Shown: positions 34,385 through 42,981, counted from the first letter of the stretch. The stretch is 43,366 nucleotides of DNA from Caldifarciminota bacterium (GCA_003645615.1 QNBE01000002.1:1-43366), one strand, 5' to 3'. Made by a program: numbers and translations. Notes: a model not told the origin generated them from the letters alone.

Positions 34385-36162
34385 CGGAAGTCAAGGCCAA
34401 TGGTAAAGCTGCGGCCGGGCATCTCGTAACATCCAGCTGCACCACCGGGGAGATCGGCATAGATGGCATATTCCTGATCCAGGATGTTTTCGATGGAAAG
34501 AAATGGAACCAGACCGAATCCGAATCGGAAGGAGAGGTTCAGGTTGATGAGGAGATAATCATCGATCCGATCCATACTGCTGTCGGCGGCAAAGTAATTG
34601 GTGACATACTGACCCATGAGGCCGATCCGGATGGGCTGGAAATCCCCACTCAGGGAGATACCAAACTTATCCTTGATGCGCCCCCTCGTCTTCTCACCCG
34701 GGTCGAGATGGGAGTAGTTGATCTCTCCCTTGAGCTTTCGGTGGTCGATCCGGAGCGAGATCTCGCTCCCATAAAAACGGAAGGAGTCGGTATTCTGGAA
34801 GCGGAACTTAGGTGGTGGGGAGGGGTTGGGGGCAAGTTCGATCAGATTCTCACCATCCATCAGAAAACCGACCAGATCGAAACTCAATGGTCCGAAGAGG
34901 TGTTGAGAGATCCCGACCTCATAGTTGGTGACGAACTCTGCCTTAAGATCGGGATTGGAGGGGGGGAACATATAGAGCTCATTGAGCTGAGGCGAACGAA
35001 AACCTCGACCTATCGATCCCCTGATGATCGTTCCACTCAAAATCGGCCAGACCAGCCCAGCTCTGGGGACGAATACCCGACCCGAGATCTCATCCCAGTT
35101 GATCCTACCTCCAACCGTAGCAATGAGTTTATTAAGAATCCGCTGCTCATCGTGGGCAAAGATGCCGATCTCATACTTGCTCCAGGAACCGGTCCCGATC
35201 CACTCACCGAGCTGACGCCGGTATTCGACCCCGACCATGAGCTCATTGGTATTGGTAATACGTCCGGTGAGATGGCCGATCATGCCATAGGTCGAATCCT
35301 TCGACTTCCAGCCATCAGAGAACTCATGCCTACCAAAATTGAGATAGGACTTGATCATCCCTCTATACCTCTGCCATCGCCCATCGATCGATAGGTCGAT
35401 CGCCCCCCGCCGATACCGATTCCAGACATCGGACTCAAGGGTCTCGGGATCGGTCACCCGTTTTGGCTCCTCCTTATAACCATCAAAATATTTGGCCGAG
35501 AGTGAGGCCCTTAGCCCGGGTAGAAGCTGGTAGCCGATCCGCCCGGTGAAGTCTTTGCCCGAATAGGCAGAGTTTTCCAGATGGCCATCGCTCTTCTCGT
35601 AGTCTCCGGTCAGAAAGTAGTCGAACTCTCCGATCCGACCGCCATGGCGGAGCCGGAGCTGCTGGGTCTGATAGCTCCCATAGGCGAGCCTGAGGTCGGT
35701 AGTAAATCCGGATTCTACCCGCTTGGTTATGATGTTGACCACACCCCCGAGGGCATCGGAGCCGTAGAGGACCGATGCCGGTCCCCGGACGACTTCGATC
35801 CGTTCAACATTGTTGAGGGGAAGGGAGTGGGTCACGGTGCAACCGAAGAGTCCCATCTTGACCGGACGGCCATCGACTAAGACCATCACCTTCCTCCCCC
35901 GATCACCAAGCCCCCGGATATCGATATCAGACCGGCCAAAGGATCCGGTCTTTTCGATGAATACTCCGGGAAGGAAGGAGAGGAGATCGGGGGTGGTATG
36001 GACATACCGGGAGGAGATCTCCTCCTCGGTCAGGACCGATACCGTTGCCGAGAGATCCTTTATCGCCCGCTCACTCCTGGTTGCGGTGACGACGATCTCC
36101 TCCAGCTTATACACCTTCAGGGTATCGGGAAAAGCAAGCAGGATGATAATCAATCCAAACAT
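34378..36162 (-). CDS. TonB-dependent outer-membrane receptor
   Basis: 594 residues from ATG 36162, preceded by GGAGGTG. The N-terminal signal is FGLIIILLAFPDTL. A TonB-box-like LEEIVVTATRSE follows at about 17-28, then the plug domain with DLLSFLPGVFIEK, DIDIRGLGDRGRKVMVLVDG, and VERIEVVRGPASVLYGSDALGGVVNIIT. The barrel runs from about 150 to the end and finishes SFTIGLDFRW, with the aromatic last residue of outer-membrane barrels. Size is between vitamin B12/BtuB-like and ZnuD-like receptors. Being first in an operon with a metal ABC transporter suggests uptake of a metal or metal complex. No histidine-rich loop of the ZnuD type is visible. Confidence 0.95.
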   Translation of the reverse strand: MFGLIIILLAFPDTLKVYKLEEIVVTATRSERAIKDLSATVSVLTEEEISSRYVHTTPDLLSFLPGVFIEKTGSFGRSDIDIRGLGDRGRKVMVLVDGRPVKMGLFGCTVTHSLPLNNVERIEVVRGPASVLYGSDALGGVVNIITKRVESGFTTDLRLAYGSYQTQQLRLRHGGRIGEFDYFLTGDYEKSDGHLENSAYSGKDFTGRIGYQLLPGLRASLSAKYFDGYKEEPKRVTDPETLESDVWNRYRRGAIDLSIDGRWQRYRGMIKSYLNFGRHEFSDGWKSKDSTYGMIGHLTGRITNTNELMVGVEYRRQLGEWIGTGSWSKYEIGIFAHDEQRILNKLIATVGGRINWDEISGRVFVPRAGLVWPILSGTIIRGSIGRGFRSPQLNELYMFPPSNPDLKAEFVTNYEVGISQHLFGPLSFDLVGFLMDGENLIELAPNPSPPPKFRFQNTDSFRFYGSEISLRIDHRKLKGEINYSHLDPGEKTRGRIKDKFGISLSGDFQPIRIGLMGQYVTNYFAADSSMDRIDDYLLINLNLSFRFGFGLVPFLSIENILDQEYAIYADLPGGAAGCYEMPGRSFTIGLDFRW

Positions 36163-36203
36163 CACACCTCCTGGTGACACGAATCTGAAAAAAGTAACAC
36201 CAA

Positions 36204-36231
36204 ATCTTACCCATTAGATCGGAGCTGTCAA
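36204..36231 (-). promoter_or_regulatory. Promoter of the TonB receptor-metal ABC operon
   Basis: Minus strand TTGACA (36231-36226), 16-base spacer, TAAGAT (36209-36204); predicted start near 36197. Two copies of GTGT(T/C)AC lie downstream at 36200-36194 and 36179-36173 (minus strand), 21 bases apart, and the first covers the start site, so they might be an operator for a metal sensor. Confidence 0.55.
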
Positions 36232-36243
36232 CCCTGATCCTCA

Positions 36244-36271
36244 TTGACTTCAAAGTAGGATGGGATATAAT
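36244..36271 (+). promoter_or_regulatory. Promoter of the tRNA-Gly/tRNA-Cys unit
   Basis: TTGACT (36244-36249), 16-base spacer, perfect TATAAT (36266-36271). The predicted start falls 1-2 bases ahead of the tRNA-Gly 5' end at 36280. Confidence 0.7.
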
Positions 36272-36279
36272 CTCACCAG

Positions 36280-36352
36280 GCGGGAGTAGCTCAGCTGGTA
36301 GAGCATCGGCCTTCCAAGCCGATGGTCGCGGGTTCGAGACCCGTCTCCCGCT
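36280..36352 (+). tRNA. tRNA-Gly (anticodon TCC)
   Basis: 73 nt. The acceptor stem GCGGGAG pairs with CTCCCGC and the discriminator is T. The D-arm is AGCTCAGCTGGTAGAGC and the anticodon loop is CTTCCAA between CGGC/GCCG. The T-loop is GGTTCGAGACC. The 3' CCA is not encoded. It is followed after 3 bases by tRNA-Cys. Confidence 0.97.
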
Positions 36353-36355
36353 TAA

Positions 36356-36427
36356 GGCGGCATAGCCAAGTGGTAAGGCGGCGGTCTGCAAAACCGCTAT
36401 ACCCCGGTTCGAATCCGGGTGCCGCCT
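36356..36427 (+). tRNA. tRNA-Cys (anticodon GCA)
   Basis: 72 nt. The acceptor stem GGCGGCA pairs with TGCCGCC and the discriminator is T, as expected for Cys. The anticodon loop is CTGCAAA between GCGGT/ACCGC. The T-arm is CCCGGTTCGAATCCGGG. CCA is not encoded. It is co-transcribed with tRNA-Gly. Confidence 0.97.
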
Positions 36428-36446
36428 CTGTGATACAAATCGGAGA

Positions 36447-36474
36447 TTGAAATCAGCTCCGGAGAGGTTATACT
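36447..36474 (+). promoter_or_regulatory. Promoter giving a predicted leaderless message for the 36481 gene
   Basis: TTGAAA (36447-36452), 16-base spacer, TATACT (36469-36474). Six bases separate the -10 box from the GTG at 36481, so the predicted +1 is the G of the start codon. The only SD-like run, GGAGAGG, lies 13-14 bases from the start and upstream of the -10 box. Confidence 0.5.
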
Positions 36475-36480
36475 GTTTTA

Positions 36481-37638
36481 GTGCTGATATCTCTCTTGTT
36501 TGGCCTCAGCATTACGGACTTCCGTCCTCCGAGTAGTCGAGTATATGGTTGGGAACTGAATGGCGGCTTCCACCATCTCCGGAGTAACCATGGGGATTTC
36601 TCATCCCATCTCTACTATTATCTGGAGAGTGACACGATCGAATTCTCTATTTCCGGGGGAGGATCGTACTCCTATTCCACCTTCGATTCTAGCTACCAGG
36701 CGGATCTGTCCAGTAGGGTTCAAATCCGCTCCTACCTCTCCAACTCACCTTTCTTTATCGGTGGTATGGTGAGAGGGTCATCCCAGTGGGATCGTATCTT
36801 TGGAGAGGAGTATCGTTACCACAGTTTCGATCTTACCCTTAGCAGTGGGGTTGGCCGGATCAGGGATGGGATCTATGTGGTCCGAGCCCTTGCGATCAAT
36901 AAGATCCTCCTGACCGAAGGGGTGATCAGCCAAGAACTCAAGCCCGAGACCATCCTCGCCCTGGCCCAACTCCTCTCCCAACGCACCTTCTTTCTGCTCC
37001 GCTACGAACGCTATTTCAAATACCTTGCCCAGAGGGTCGAATCGATCCTTGAAAAAGATCCGGCCTATAAGGGTAAGATCTCCGGCTACTGCTGGTTTAA
37101 GATCTTCGAACTTGCTGACAATATCTACTACCGGGGCCTCTATGAACTAATCGAATGGGAACGGAGATTTGGGATCAGATTGAGCTTGGATCTCAGTGCA
37201 GGGGGTATCACCAAAGGAAGGAGCGGGGACCGGGTCGGATTGGGGATCGATGATCTCTATGGTTATCCCGAAATCGGGGTTACCTTGGAGTATGGCTATC
37301 CCATCGATCTTTCCCGCCAGCTCTCATTTACCGCCTCTTACACCTTGAGCTTTGTTGATACCATGACCTCCCATTATTGCCAGCTCAGGTTTGCATATGG
37401 CTATGGGATAATTGATCGCTATCTCATTCAGCCTCAGTTTGCTGTGGGTAATAGCTGGCATATCAGGGAGGGAAGGGGCGATTGGGAATGCTGGATCTCT
37501 CCAGGGATAGGTTTCTATTTTTATCTTGAGGACCGGATCTCCTTTGAATCTAAAGGGGATATCACCTTCTATCGAGATCGGACCGGATGGAGTGGGAGTA
37601 CCTATTTAAGGCTTGGGGTTGACCATCGAATATTTTAG
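36481..37638 (+). CDS. Exported outer-membrane barrel-like protein, unknown
   Basis: 385 residues from GTG 36481. A short hydrophobic start (MLISLLFGLSI) may be the signal. Residues 20-130 are strand-rich (GWELNGGFHHL, SHLYYYLESDTIEFSISGGG, QIRSYLSNSPFFIGGMVRG). A helical insert of about 90 residues (about 135-225, INKILLTEGVISQELKPETI, RYFKYLAQRVESILEKDPAY) follows. A second strand-rich half ends LRLGVDHRIF. A barrel split by a helical domain is the simplest reading; no family is recognised. It has its own promoter just after the tRNA genes. Confidence 0.7.
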   Translation: MLISLLFGLSITDFRPPSSRVYGWELNGGFHHLRSNHGDFSSHLYYYLESDTIEFSISGGGSYSYSTFDSSYQADLSSRVQIRSYLSNSPFFIGGMVRGSSQWDRIFGEEYRYHSFDLTLSSGVGRIRDGIYVVRALAINKILLTEGVISQELKPETILALAQLLSQRTFFLLRYERYFKYLAQRVESILEKDPAYKGKISGYCWFKIFELADNIYYRGLYELIEWERRFGIRLSLDLSAGGITKGRSGDRVGLGIDDLYGYPEIGVTLEYGYPIDLSRQLSFTASYTLSFVDTMTSHYCQLRFAYGYGIIDRYLIQPQFAVGNSWHIREGRGDWECWISPGIGFYFYLEDRISFESKGDITFYRDRTGWSGSTYLRLGVDHRIF

Positions 37639-37642
37639 GCAT

Positions 37643-37715
37643 TTGACAAGGGGGAGTAGATAGTTATCATTATCCATGGATCGGACATTGACAGTTTCCA
37701 CTCAGGGGTTAAACT
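37643..37715 (+). promoter_or_regulatory. Tandem promoters of the membrane protein-era-patatin operon
   Basis: Two promoters exactly 45 bases apart. P1 is TTGACA (37643-37648), 16-base spacer, TATCAT (37665-37670). P2 is TTGACA (37688-37693), 16-base spacer, TAAACT (37710-37715). P2 predicts a start near 37722, just before AGGAGG at 37729-37734. Both lie in the 101-base gap before the gene. Confidence 0.6.
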
Positions 37716-37739
37716 TACAGACTGTGAAAGGAGGTGACG

Positions 37740-38960
37740 GTGGTAAAACTTCACTTTAACTACAAAGATGTCTTCCGTGCCGCAAGACTCGGACTCAGTT
37801 TCAAAAAGATTCTGATACAGCTGATCGGCTTTATTATCGGCTTCTTGGGTTATGATCTTTTTGCCTACCTCGCCCATGTCAGCGGTGGCTGGAGCTGGGT
37901 TGAGATCTGGGATCAGTTTCGGCTCTGCCCTATCTATCCGATCGGCTTCCCCTGGTATTCCTGGTTGATCTGGTTGATTGGTCTGATCTGGTTCATCTGT
38001 GTCCTCTTGATTACCGGCACTGCGGTTGCCAAGGTCACCTATGAGCAGCTGAAGGGCGATGAATTCTACGAGGCCAAGGAGGCATTCAAGTTTGCCCTTA
38101 CCCATGGCAAGGCGGTTATCCTCACCCCTCTACTCATTATCCTCTTCATCCTCCTTCTGGTGGTCATGGGTCTCATCCTCTCTGCTATCGGTAGGTGGAT
38201 CCCATATTTTGGCGAACTATTTGTCATGCTTATGTCGATCCCGGCCTTCTTTGCTGCCTTCGGTATCATCATCCTCTTGATCGGGACACTGGTATCATTA
38301 CTCTATGGACCGGCGATTGTTGCCACCACAAAGAGTGATACCTTCGATACCTTGTTCGAATCCTTCTCCATCCTCCAGTATCAGACCTGGCGGCTCGTTG
38401 TCTACACTGTTCTTTTAAGAGTGATAATCGGGGTTGCTCTCTTCATCGCAGGTTATCTATCGGCCAAGGCAATCTTCTTAGGTAAGGGCATCGTTGGTAT
38501 CTTCATGGCGGATAAACTTGATCTTCTCTTCAACAATGCTGCCCACCTGGTCCGAATCACCATTCCTCCCATCTGTCCCGATTTTGTCTTCCAGAAGATT
38601 ACCTGGACCTTAGAGAAGTTCGGTATGATGAACCTCCTCTTCCCACCGGGATATCAGGATGTCAACTGGGCCATGGCTATCGCCGGTTTCGGAATGGGGA
38701 TCTTCTATTATCTCATCATCCTCATGGTCCTCTCCTATGGTTTTGCAATCTGGTGGGCCGGAACTACGGTGATCTTTACCGTCTTGGTGATGAAGAAGGA
38801 TGAGCGAAACCTTCTTGAGGAGAAAGAGGAGATCCCCCCGGTGATTGAGGAGGAGAAGAAAGAAGAGAAGGAAGAGGAGAAGCCGAAGCGGAGGAGGAGA
38901 ACCAAGAAAAAGGAGAAGAAGGAGGAAGAGCGTAAGGAAGAGGATACCTCTTCCTCATGA
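37740..38960 (+). CDS. Polytopic membrane protein with charged C-terminal tail
   Basis: 406 residues from GTG 37740, chosen for AGGAGG 5 bases upstream; another GTG lies two codons earlier. Six or seven membrane segments are visible: about 22-42, 75-98, 122-148, 158-190, 215-240, 320-345 and an adjoining hydrophobic stretch. The last 50 residues are almost all Lys/Glu/Arg (EEEKKEEKEEEKPKRRRR), a cytosolic tail that may bind RNA, ribosomes or acidic partners. No family is recognised. Its stop overlaps the era ATG by 4 bases, so it is co-translated with a ribosome-assembly GTPase. Confidence 0.8.
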   Translation: MVKLHFNYKDVFRAARLGLSFKKILIQLIGFIIGFLGYDLFAYLAHVSGGWSWVEIWDQFRLCPIYPIGFPWYSWLIWLIGLIWFICVLLITGTAVAKVTYEQLKGDEFYEAKEAFKFALTHGKAVILTPLLIILFILLLVVMGLILSAIGRWIPYFGELFVMLMSIPAFFAAFGIIILLIGTLVSLLYGPAIVATTKSDTFDTLFESFSILQYQTWRLVVYTVLLRVIIGVALFIAGYLSAKAIFLGKGIVGIFMADKLDLLFNNAAHLVRITIPPICPDFVFQKITWTLEKFGMMNLLFPPGYQDVNWAMAIAGFGMGIFYYLIILMVLSYGFAIWWAGTTVIFTVLVMKKDERNLLEEKEEIPPVIEEEKKEEKEEEKPKRRRRTKKKEKKEEERKEEDTSSS

Positions 38961-39829
38961 AAGCTGGCTATGTCACGATCATAGGACTTCCCAATGTTGG
39001 GAAGTCTACCCTTATGAACCGGATTCTGGGTCAGAAGATATCGATCGTCTCTAAGAAGCCCCAGACCACCAGACATAGGATTATTGGGATTCTGACAGAA
39101 AAGGACCATCAGGCCATCTTCGTCGATACCCCGGGTCTGATCGAACCAAGATATCAGCTTCAGGAGATAATGGTGAGGGCGATCGATAAGGCGTTAAAAG
39201 GGACCGATCTTGTTCTCTGGATGGTACCGGCTACCAGGATGCCGGCAGAGCCTGAGGTGAAGATTTCCCAGCGATTGGATCCCTTTCCTACCATCATTGC
39301 GATCAACAAGATCGATCTGGTTAAGAAAGATCAGCTCCTACCAATTATGGACTTCTTTAAGAAACTGGGAAAGGAGGATATCTATCCCATCTCAGCGCTT
39401 TATGGTGAGGGCGTGGGTGAGTTGAAGGAGTCCATTCTTAAGAGTTTACCTGAAGGGGAATTCTACTATCCCGAGGATATGATCACCGAGCATCCGGAGC
39501 GGTTCTTTATCGCCGAGATCATCAGAGAGAAGATCTTCGACCTGTATGAGGAGGAGATCCCCTACTCTACCACCGTCACCGTTGAGGAGTTTAAGGAGCG
39601 AGGGAAGGAGAAGCACTACATCCGGGCCATCATCTATGTCGAGCGGAGGAGTCAAAAAGGGATCATCATCGGAAAGAATGGCCAGATGCTCAAGAGGGTA
39701 GGGATGGAGGCGAGAAGTGCGATTGAAGAGTTTCTGGACCATCCGGTCTATCTCGATCTCTGGGTGAAGATCAAGGAGGGCTGGCGGCGGGATCTGGCCA
39801 AGATCAAGGAGCTCGGCTATCATCCTTAA
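38957..39829 (+). CDS. era: GTPase Era
   Basis: 290 residues, normal length. Era binds the 3' end of 16S rRNA and aids 30S assembly. The G domain shows G1 GLPNVGKST (about 10-18), the switch I KPQTTRHRIIG, G3 DTPG, G4 NKIDLV and G5 SALYGEGV. The C-terminal KH domain has EEFKERGKEKHYIRAIIYVE and the GXXG-type IIIGKNGQMLKRVG. All motifs are intact. The gene starts inside the end of the membrane-protein gene and overlaps the probable start of the patatin gene. Confidence 0.97.
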   Translation: MKAGYVTIIGLPNVGKSTLMNRILGQKISIVSKKPQTTRHRIIGILTEKDHQAIFVDTPGLIEPRYQLQEIMVRAIDKALKGTDLVLWMVPATRMPAEPEVKISQRLDPFPTIIAINKIDLVKKDQLLPIMDFFKKLGKEDIYPISALYGEGVGELKESILKSLPEGEFYYPEDMITEHPERFFIAEIIREKIFDLYEEEIPYSTTVTVEEFKERGKEKHYIRAIIYVERRSQKGIIIGKNGQMLKRVGMEARSAIEEFLDHPVYLDLWVKIKEGWRRDLAKIKELGYHP

Positions 39830-40709
39830 GTCCAGGATCGGAATTGCCTTAGGAGGGGGAGGAGCCAAGGGGCTCGCCCATATCGGAGTGCTGATCGCCC
39901 TTGAGGAGATGGGTATTAAATTTGATGCGGTGGTCGGCACCAGCATCGGTGCAATCATCGGTGGGCTCTTCGCCTTGGAGGGGTCAGCCCAGAATCTGAA
40001 GGAGAAGGCCAAGGAAATCATTACCTCCAAGGATTTTCTCTCCTTAGGACTTAACGCCTTTCGTAAAGATGGAACGATCTTCCACAAGCTGGCGGAAAAG
40101 TTCTATATGGGCAAACTCCTTTTTAAAGAAGCCCAGATCGATGTTGCCAAGACCGAACGGATCTTTCGAGACCTCTTTAAGGATGCGACCTTTGAACAGA
40201 CCAAGATCCCATTCGCCACCGTCGCCTTAGATCTTGCCACCGGGGATGACTTCGTCTTCGATCATGGCCCACTGATGATCGGCACCTGGGCCAGTGCTGC
40301 GATCCCTGGCATCTTTCCCCCTGTGGTCTATGATGAGAAGATCCTGATTGATGGTGGGGTGACCACTGATCTACCGGTGAGGATCTGCCGACGTTATGGT
40401 GTTGATGTGGTTATCGGGGTCTATCTCGGGGGATCGATCCTCCGTAAGGAGGAGTATAAGACGGGGTTTCAGATCCTAAAGCGGAGTGCGGAAATCCTCA
40501 ACTACCGTGTCAACGAACCGAACCTGATCGATGCCGATGTCCTAATCCATCCCCATCTCGAGCAGATCCACTGGGCAGACTTTTCCCGGATCGATGAGTG
40601 TGTTGAGGAAGGCAAGCATGCGGTCTTAAGGCGCCAGAAGGAGATAAGGGAGGCCCTCTCCCTGCGGAATCGTATCAAGAGATTATTTCGATTTCTTAAG
40701 CACCCTTAA
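39819..40709 (+). CDS. Patatin-like phospholipase (RssA/YchK-type), non-canonical start
   Basis: About 296 residues. Patatin-like proteins are Ser-Asp dyad acyl hydrolases. The oxyanion-hole motif GGGGAKG lies upstream of the first possible GTG at 39888. The nucleophile elbow is VVGTSIGAI, and the catalytic Asp sits in LIDGGVTTDLPV. In frame upstream the sequence reads IILKSRIGIALGGGGAKG. No ATG, GTG or TTG occurs between the upstream stop (39765) and 39888. The best start is ATC at 39819 (AAGGAG 7 bases upstream) or ATC 39822, overlapping the era stop. No signal peptide is seen. Its 3' end overlaps the convergent HD-GYP gene by 27 bases. Confidence 0.88.
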   Translation: MILKSRIGIALGGGGAKGLAHIGVLIALEEMGIKFDAVVGTSIGAIIGGLFALEGSAQNLKEKAKEIITSKDFLSLGLNAFRKDGTIFHKLAEKFYMGKLLFKEAQIDVAKTERIFRDLFKDATFEQTKIPFATVALDLATGDDFVFDHGPLMIGTWASAAIPGIFPPVVYDEKILIDGGVTTDLPVRICRRYGVDVVIGVYLGGSILRKEEYKTGFQILKRSAEILNYRVNEPNLIDADVLIHPHLEQIHWADFSRIDECVEEGKHAVLRRQKEIREALSLRNRIKRLFRFLKHP

Positions 40710-42974
40710 GAAGGCCTGGACCACCTCGGGATCGAACTGGGTTCCGGCATTTCTCCTCAATTCCTCTATCGCCTCCTTCTTAGTGAGGGCGGGACGGTAG
40801 GGGCGATCACTGGTCATCGCATCATAGGCATCAGCAACGGAGAGGATCCTCGCCCCAATCGGAATCTGCTTCTTTCCCAGGCCATTGGGGTAGCCACCAC
40901 CATCATACCGTTCATGTTCAGCCCGAACGATCTCCGAGACCCCGGCCAAAAAGCCGATATCTTTTAGAAGGCCATGGCCAATGATCGGGTGCTTCATCAC
41001 CAATCGCCACTCACGACCGGTAAGGGGACCGGCTTTGGTCAGAATCTCATCTCTTATTCCAATCTTGCCGATATCATGGAGCAGGCCGGCATAGGTGAGT
41101 TTTCTGATCTCCTCCTCTGGTAACCCCATCTCCCTGGCGATCTTTATGGCATAATTGGTCACCCGTTCGGAATGGCCTTTGGTATATCGATCCTTGGCCT
41201 CCATGGCCAGAACCAAGGCCTTTACCGTATCATAATAGCTCGCTTCCAGCCTCTGATAGAGGCGGGCATTCTCGATGGCGATTGCGGCCTGGGCCGCAAT
41301 GGAGGTAAGGATACCGATCGTCTCGGGATCGAAGGCATCCTTTCTACTACTCTCAATATTGAGGACACCGATGGTCCGGTCCCTTACTTTAAGGGGGATG
41401 GCGAGGTTAGAGCGGGTCGATTTCAGATACTGAACATAATAGGGATCTTTGGATACATCGGGAGCGTAATAGACCTTCCCGGTCTGGAAGGCCCGAACCG
41501 ATATCCCCTTCTTCTTTTTGACTGGGAGGCGAATCCTTCTCACCCGTTCGGTGATTCGGGAGCCGGTGGCACGGATGTAAAGTTCCTTTTTCTTCTCATC
41601 GTAGAGAAGGATGGCGATATATCTCAATCCGAAGGTTTTGGAGATCATATCGATGATATGGTTGAGGAGATGGTCGAGATCCAGGATTGAGGAGATAGAC
41701 TGGCCAACATCAAAGACCAGTTCCTGCTCCTTCAATTGCCGCCTCAGCCGGTGGTATTGTCGGGCATTCTCGATCACGATTGCGGCCTGGGCAGCAATCG
41801 TGGTTAGGAGATCGAGATCCTCGGGCTGGAAGGCATCGGTCCTCTCCTCATCCCAGATATAGATAAGGCCGATCGGTTCACCTTTGATCAGCATCGGGGC
41901 CCCTAACCAGCATTTGGCCGGACGACCATAGGGTTTGATCTTAAGCCGTTCACACTCCCTGTCGTAATCACGGGTGAAGAGAGGTCTTCTGGTTCTTATG
42001 AGATAACTGCTCATCCCATAACCGAAGGGGAATCGGTAGCGTTTCACCCTCCGACCCTTCCGATATTTGAGAATGACCTCAAACTCCTTCTCTTCGGGAT
42101 GGTAGAGGGAGATACAGAAATTCTTCGGATGTAAGATCTCCTTCACCTGCTGATAGAGATGGATCAGGGTCTGCTCCAGGCTAAACTCAGAGCCGAGGAT
42201 CTTACCGATCTCGCTGAGAGCAGATAGATAGGAGATCCGTTCATTCCGTTCCTTTAATAGTCTCAGATTCTCAATCGCATTACCAAACAGAATCCCCAGC
42301 TCCGGAATCGGTCGGGCCTCCTTTTTGATGAGAAGATTCAATACCCCGATCGTCCGCCCATGGGCCTTAAGGGGAAGGATGATCAGGTTACGGAATTTAC
42401 CTCTCATCCGATAGGGGTTCCTGATGACCGCCGGTTCCTGGCTTTTGAGGACCCTTCGATAGATCCCACTCGATGGGGAGATCGGATTCAAGAGGTTTCC
42501 CGGGATTCCAATCTGAGCAGTTGGAATGAGAAGATCCTCCTCCTCTTTATAAAGATAGACGATTCCGGTGTCGGTTCCATAGGCCCGGGTAATCAGTTCC
42601 AGCCCTTCCCGGAGAAGTTGATCCAGATCCGAAACTCGATTGATCAGTTCCATCAGGGAGGTAACCGGTGAGTGATGATTCCTGGCAATGCCGATGATCC
42701 TCTCTCCAATCAACCACTCCTTGGTTCTCATCCGTATAATCCCGCTCTTGATTCGGAATTCCAGTTCCAGATCCGTGGGCTCGGTTGAGATGGTGCGGAG
42801 ATGGTTTTGCCATCTCCTCCGACTGGTTGGGGTGAGACGGTCGACAATTCGTTTGGGTGGTGACCCCAGGATCTTCTGGAAGGCCTGATTGGTGTATAGA
42901 ATCTTTCCTTTCCGATCCAGGATATAGACGATCTCATTTATCTCTTCAATCAAAGGATAGAGCTCCTCAATCAT
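40683..42974 (-). CDS. PAS-GAF-GAF-GAF-HD-GYP phosphodiesterase
   Basis: 763 residues. Order: PAS (about 7-100), GAF 1 (105-240), GAF 2 (255-405), GAF 3 (425-570) and HD-GYP (580-760). The output domain has HSERV, LLHDIGKIGI with H633/D634, the MKHPIIGH helix, and AEHERYDGGGYPNGL with the GYP motif. All metal ligands appear present, so cyclic-di-GMP (or cGAMP-type) hydrolysis is expected. No membrane segment is seen, so the sensors act in the cytosol. No GGDEF protein is encoded in this window. The ATG at 42974 lies only 7 bases from the tRNA-Val 3' end with GGAGGG between. A TTG at codon 8 (SD GAGGAG) is an alternative start. Confidence 0.95.
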   Translation of the reverse strand: MIEELYPLIEEINEIVYILDRKGKILYTNQAFQKILGSPPKRIVDRLTPTSRRRWQNHLRTISTEPTDLELEFRIKSGIIRMRTKEWLIGERIIGIARNHHSPVTSLMELINRVSDLDQLLREGLELITRAYGTDTGIVYLYKEEEDLLIPTAQIGIPGNLLNPISPSSGIYRRVLKSQEPAVIRNPYRMRGKFRNLIILPLKAHGRTIGVLNLLIKKEARPIPELGILFGNAIENLRLLKERNERISYLSALSEIGKILGSEFSLEQTLIHLYQQVKEILHPKNFCISLYHPEEKEFEVILKYRKGRRVKRYRFPFGYGMSSYLIRTRRPLFTRDYDRECERLKIKPYGRPAKCWLGAPMLIKGEPIGLIYIWDEERTDAFQPEDLDLLTTIAAQAAIVIENARQYHRLRRQLKEQELVFDVGQSISSILDLDHLLNHIIDMISKTFGLRYIAILLYDEKKKELYIRATGSRITERVRRIRLPVKKKKGISVRAFQTGKVYYAPDVSKDPYYVQYLKSTRSNLAIPLKVRDRTIGVLNIESSRKDAFDPETIGILTSIAAQAAIAIENARLYQRLEASYYDTVKALVLAMEAKDRYTKGHSERVTNYAIKIAREMGLPEEEIRKLTYAGLLHDIGKIGIRDEILTKAGPLTGREWRLVMKHPIIGHGLLKDIGFLAGVSEIVRAEHERYDGGGYPNGLGKKQIPIGARILSVADAYDAMTSDRPYRPALTKKEAIEELRRNAGTQFDPEVVQAFLRVLKKSK

Positions 42975-42981
42975 ACCCTCC

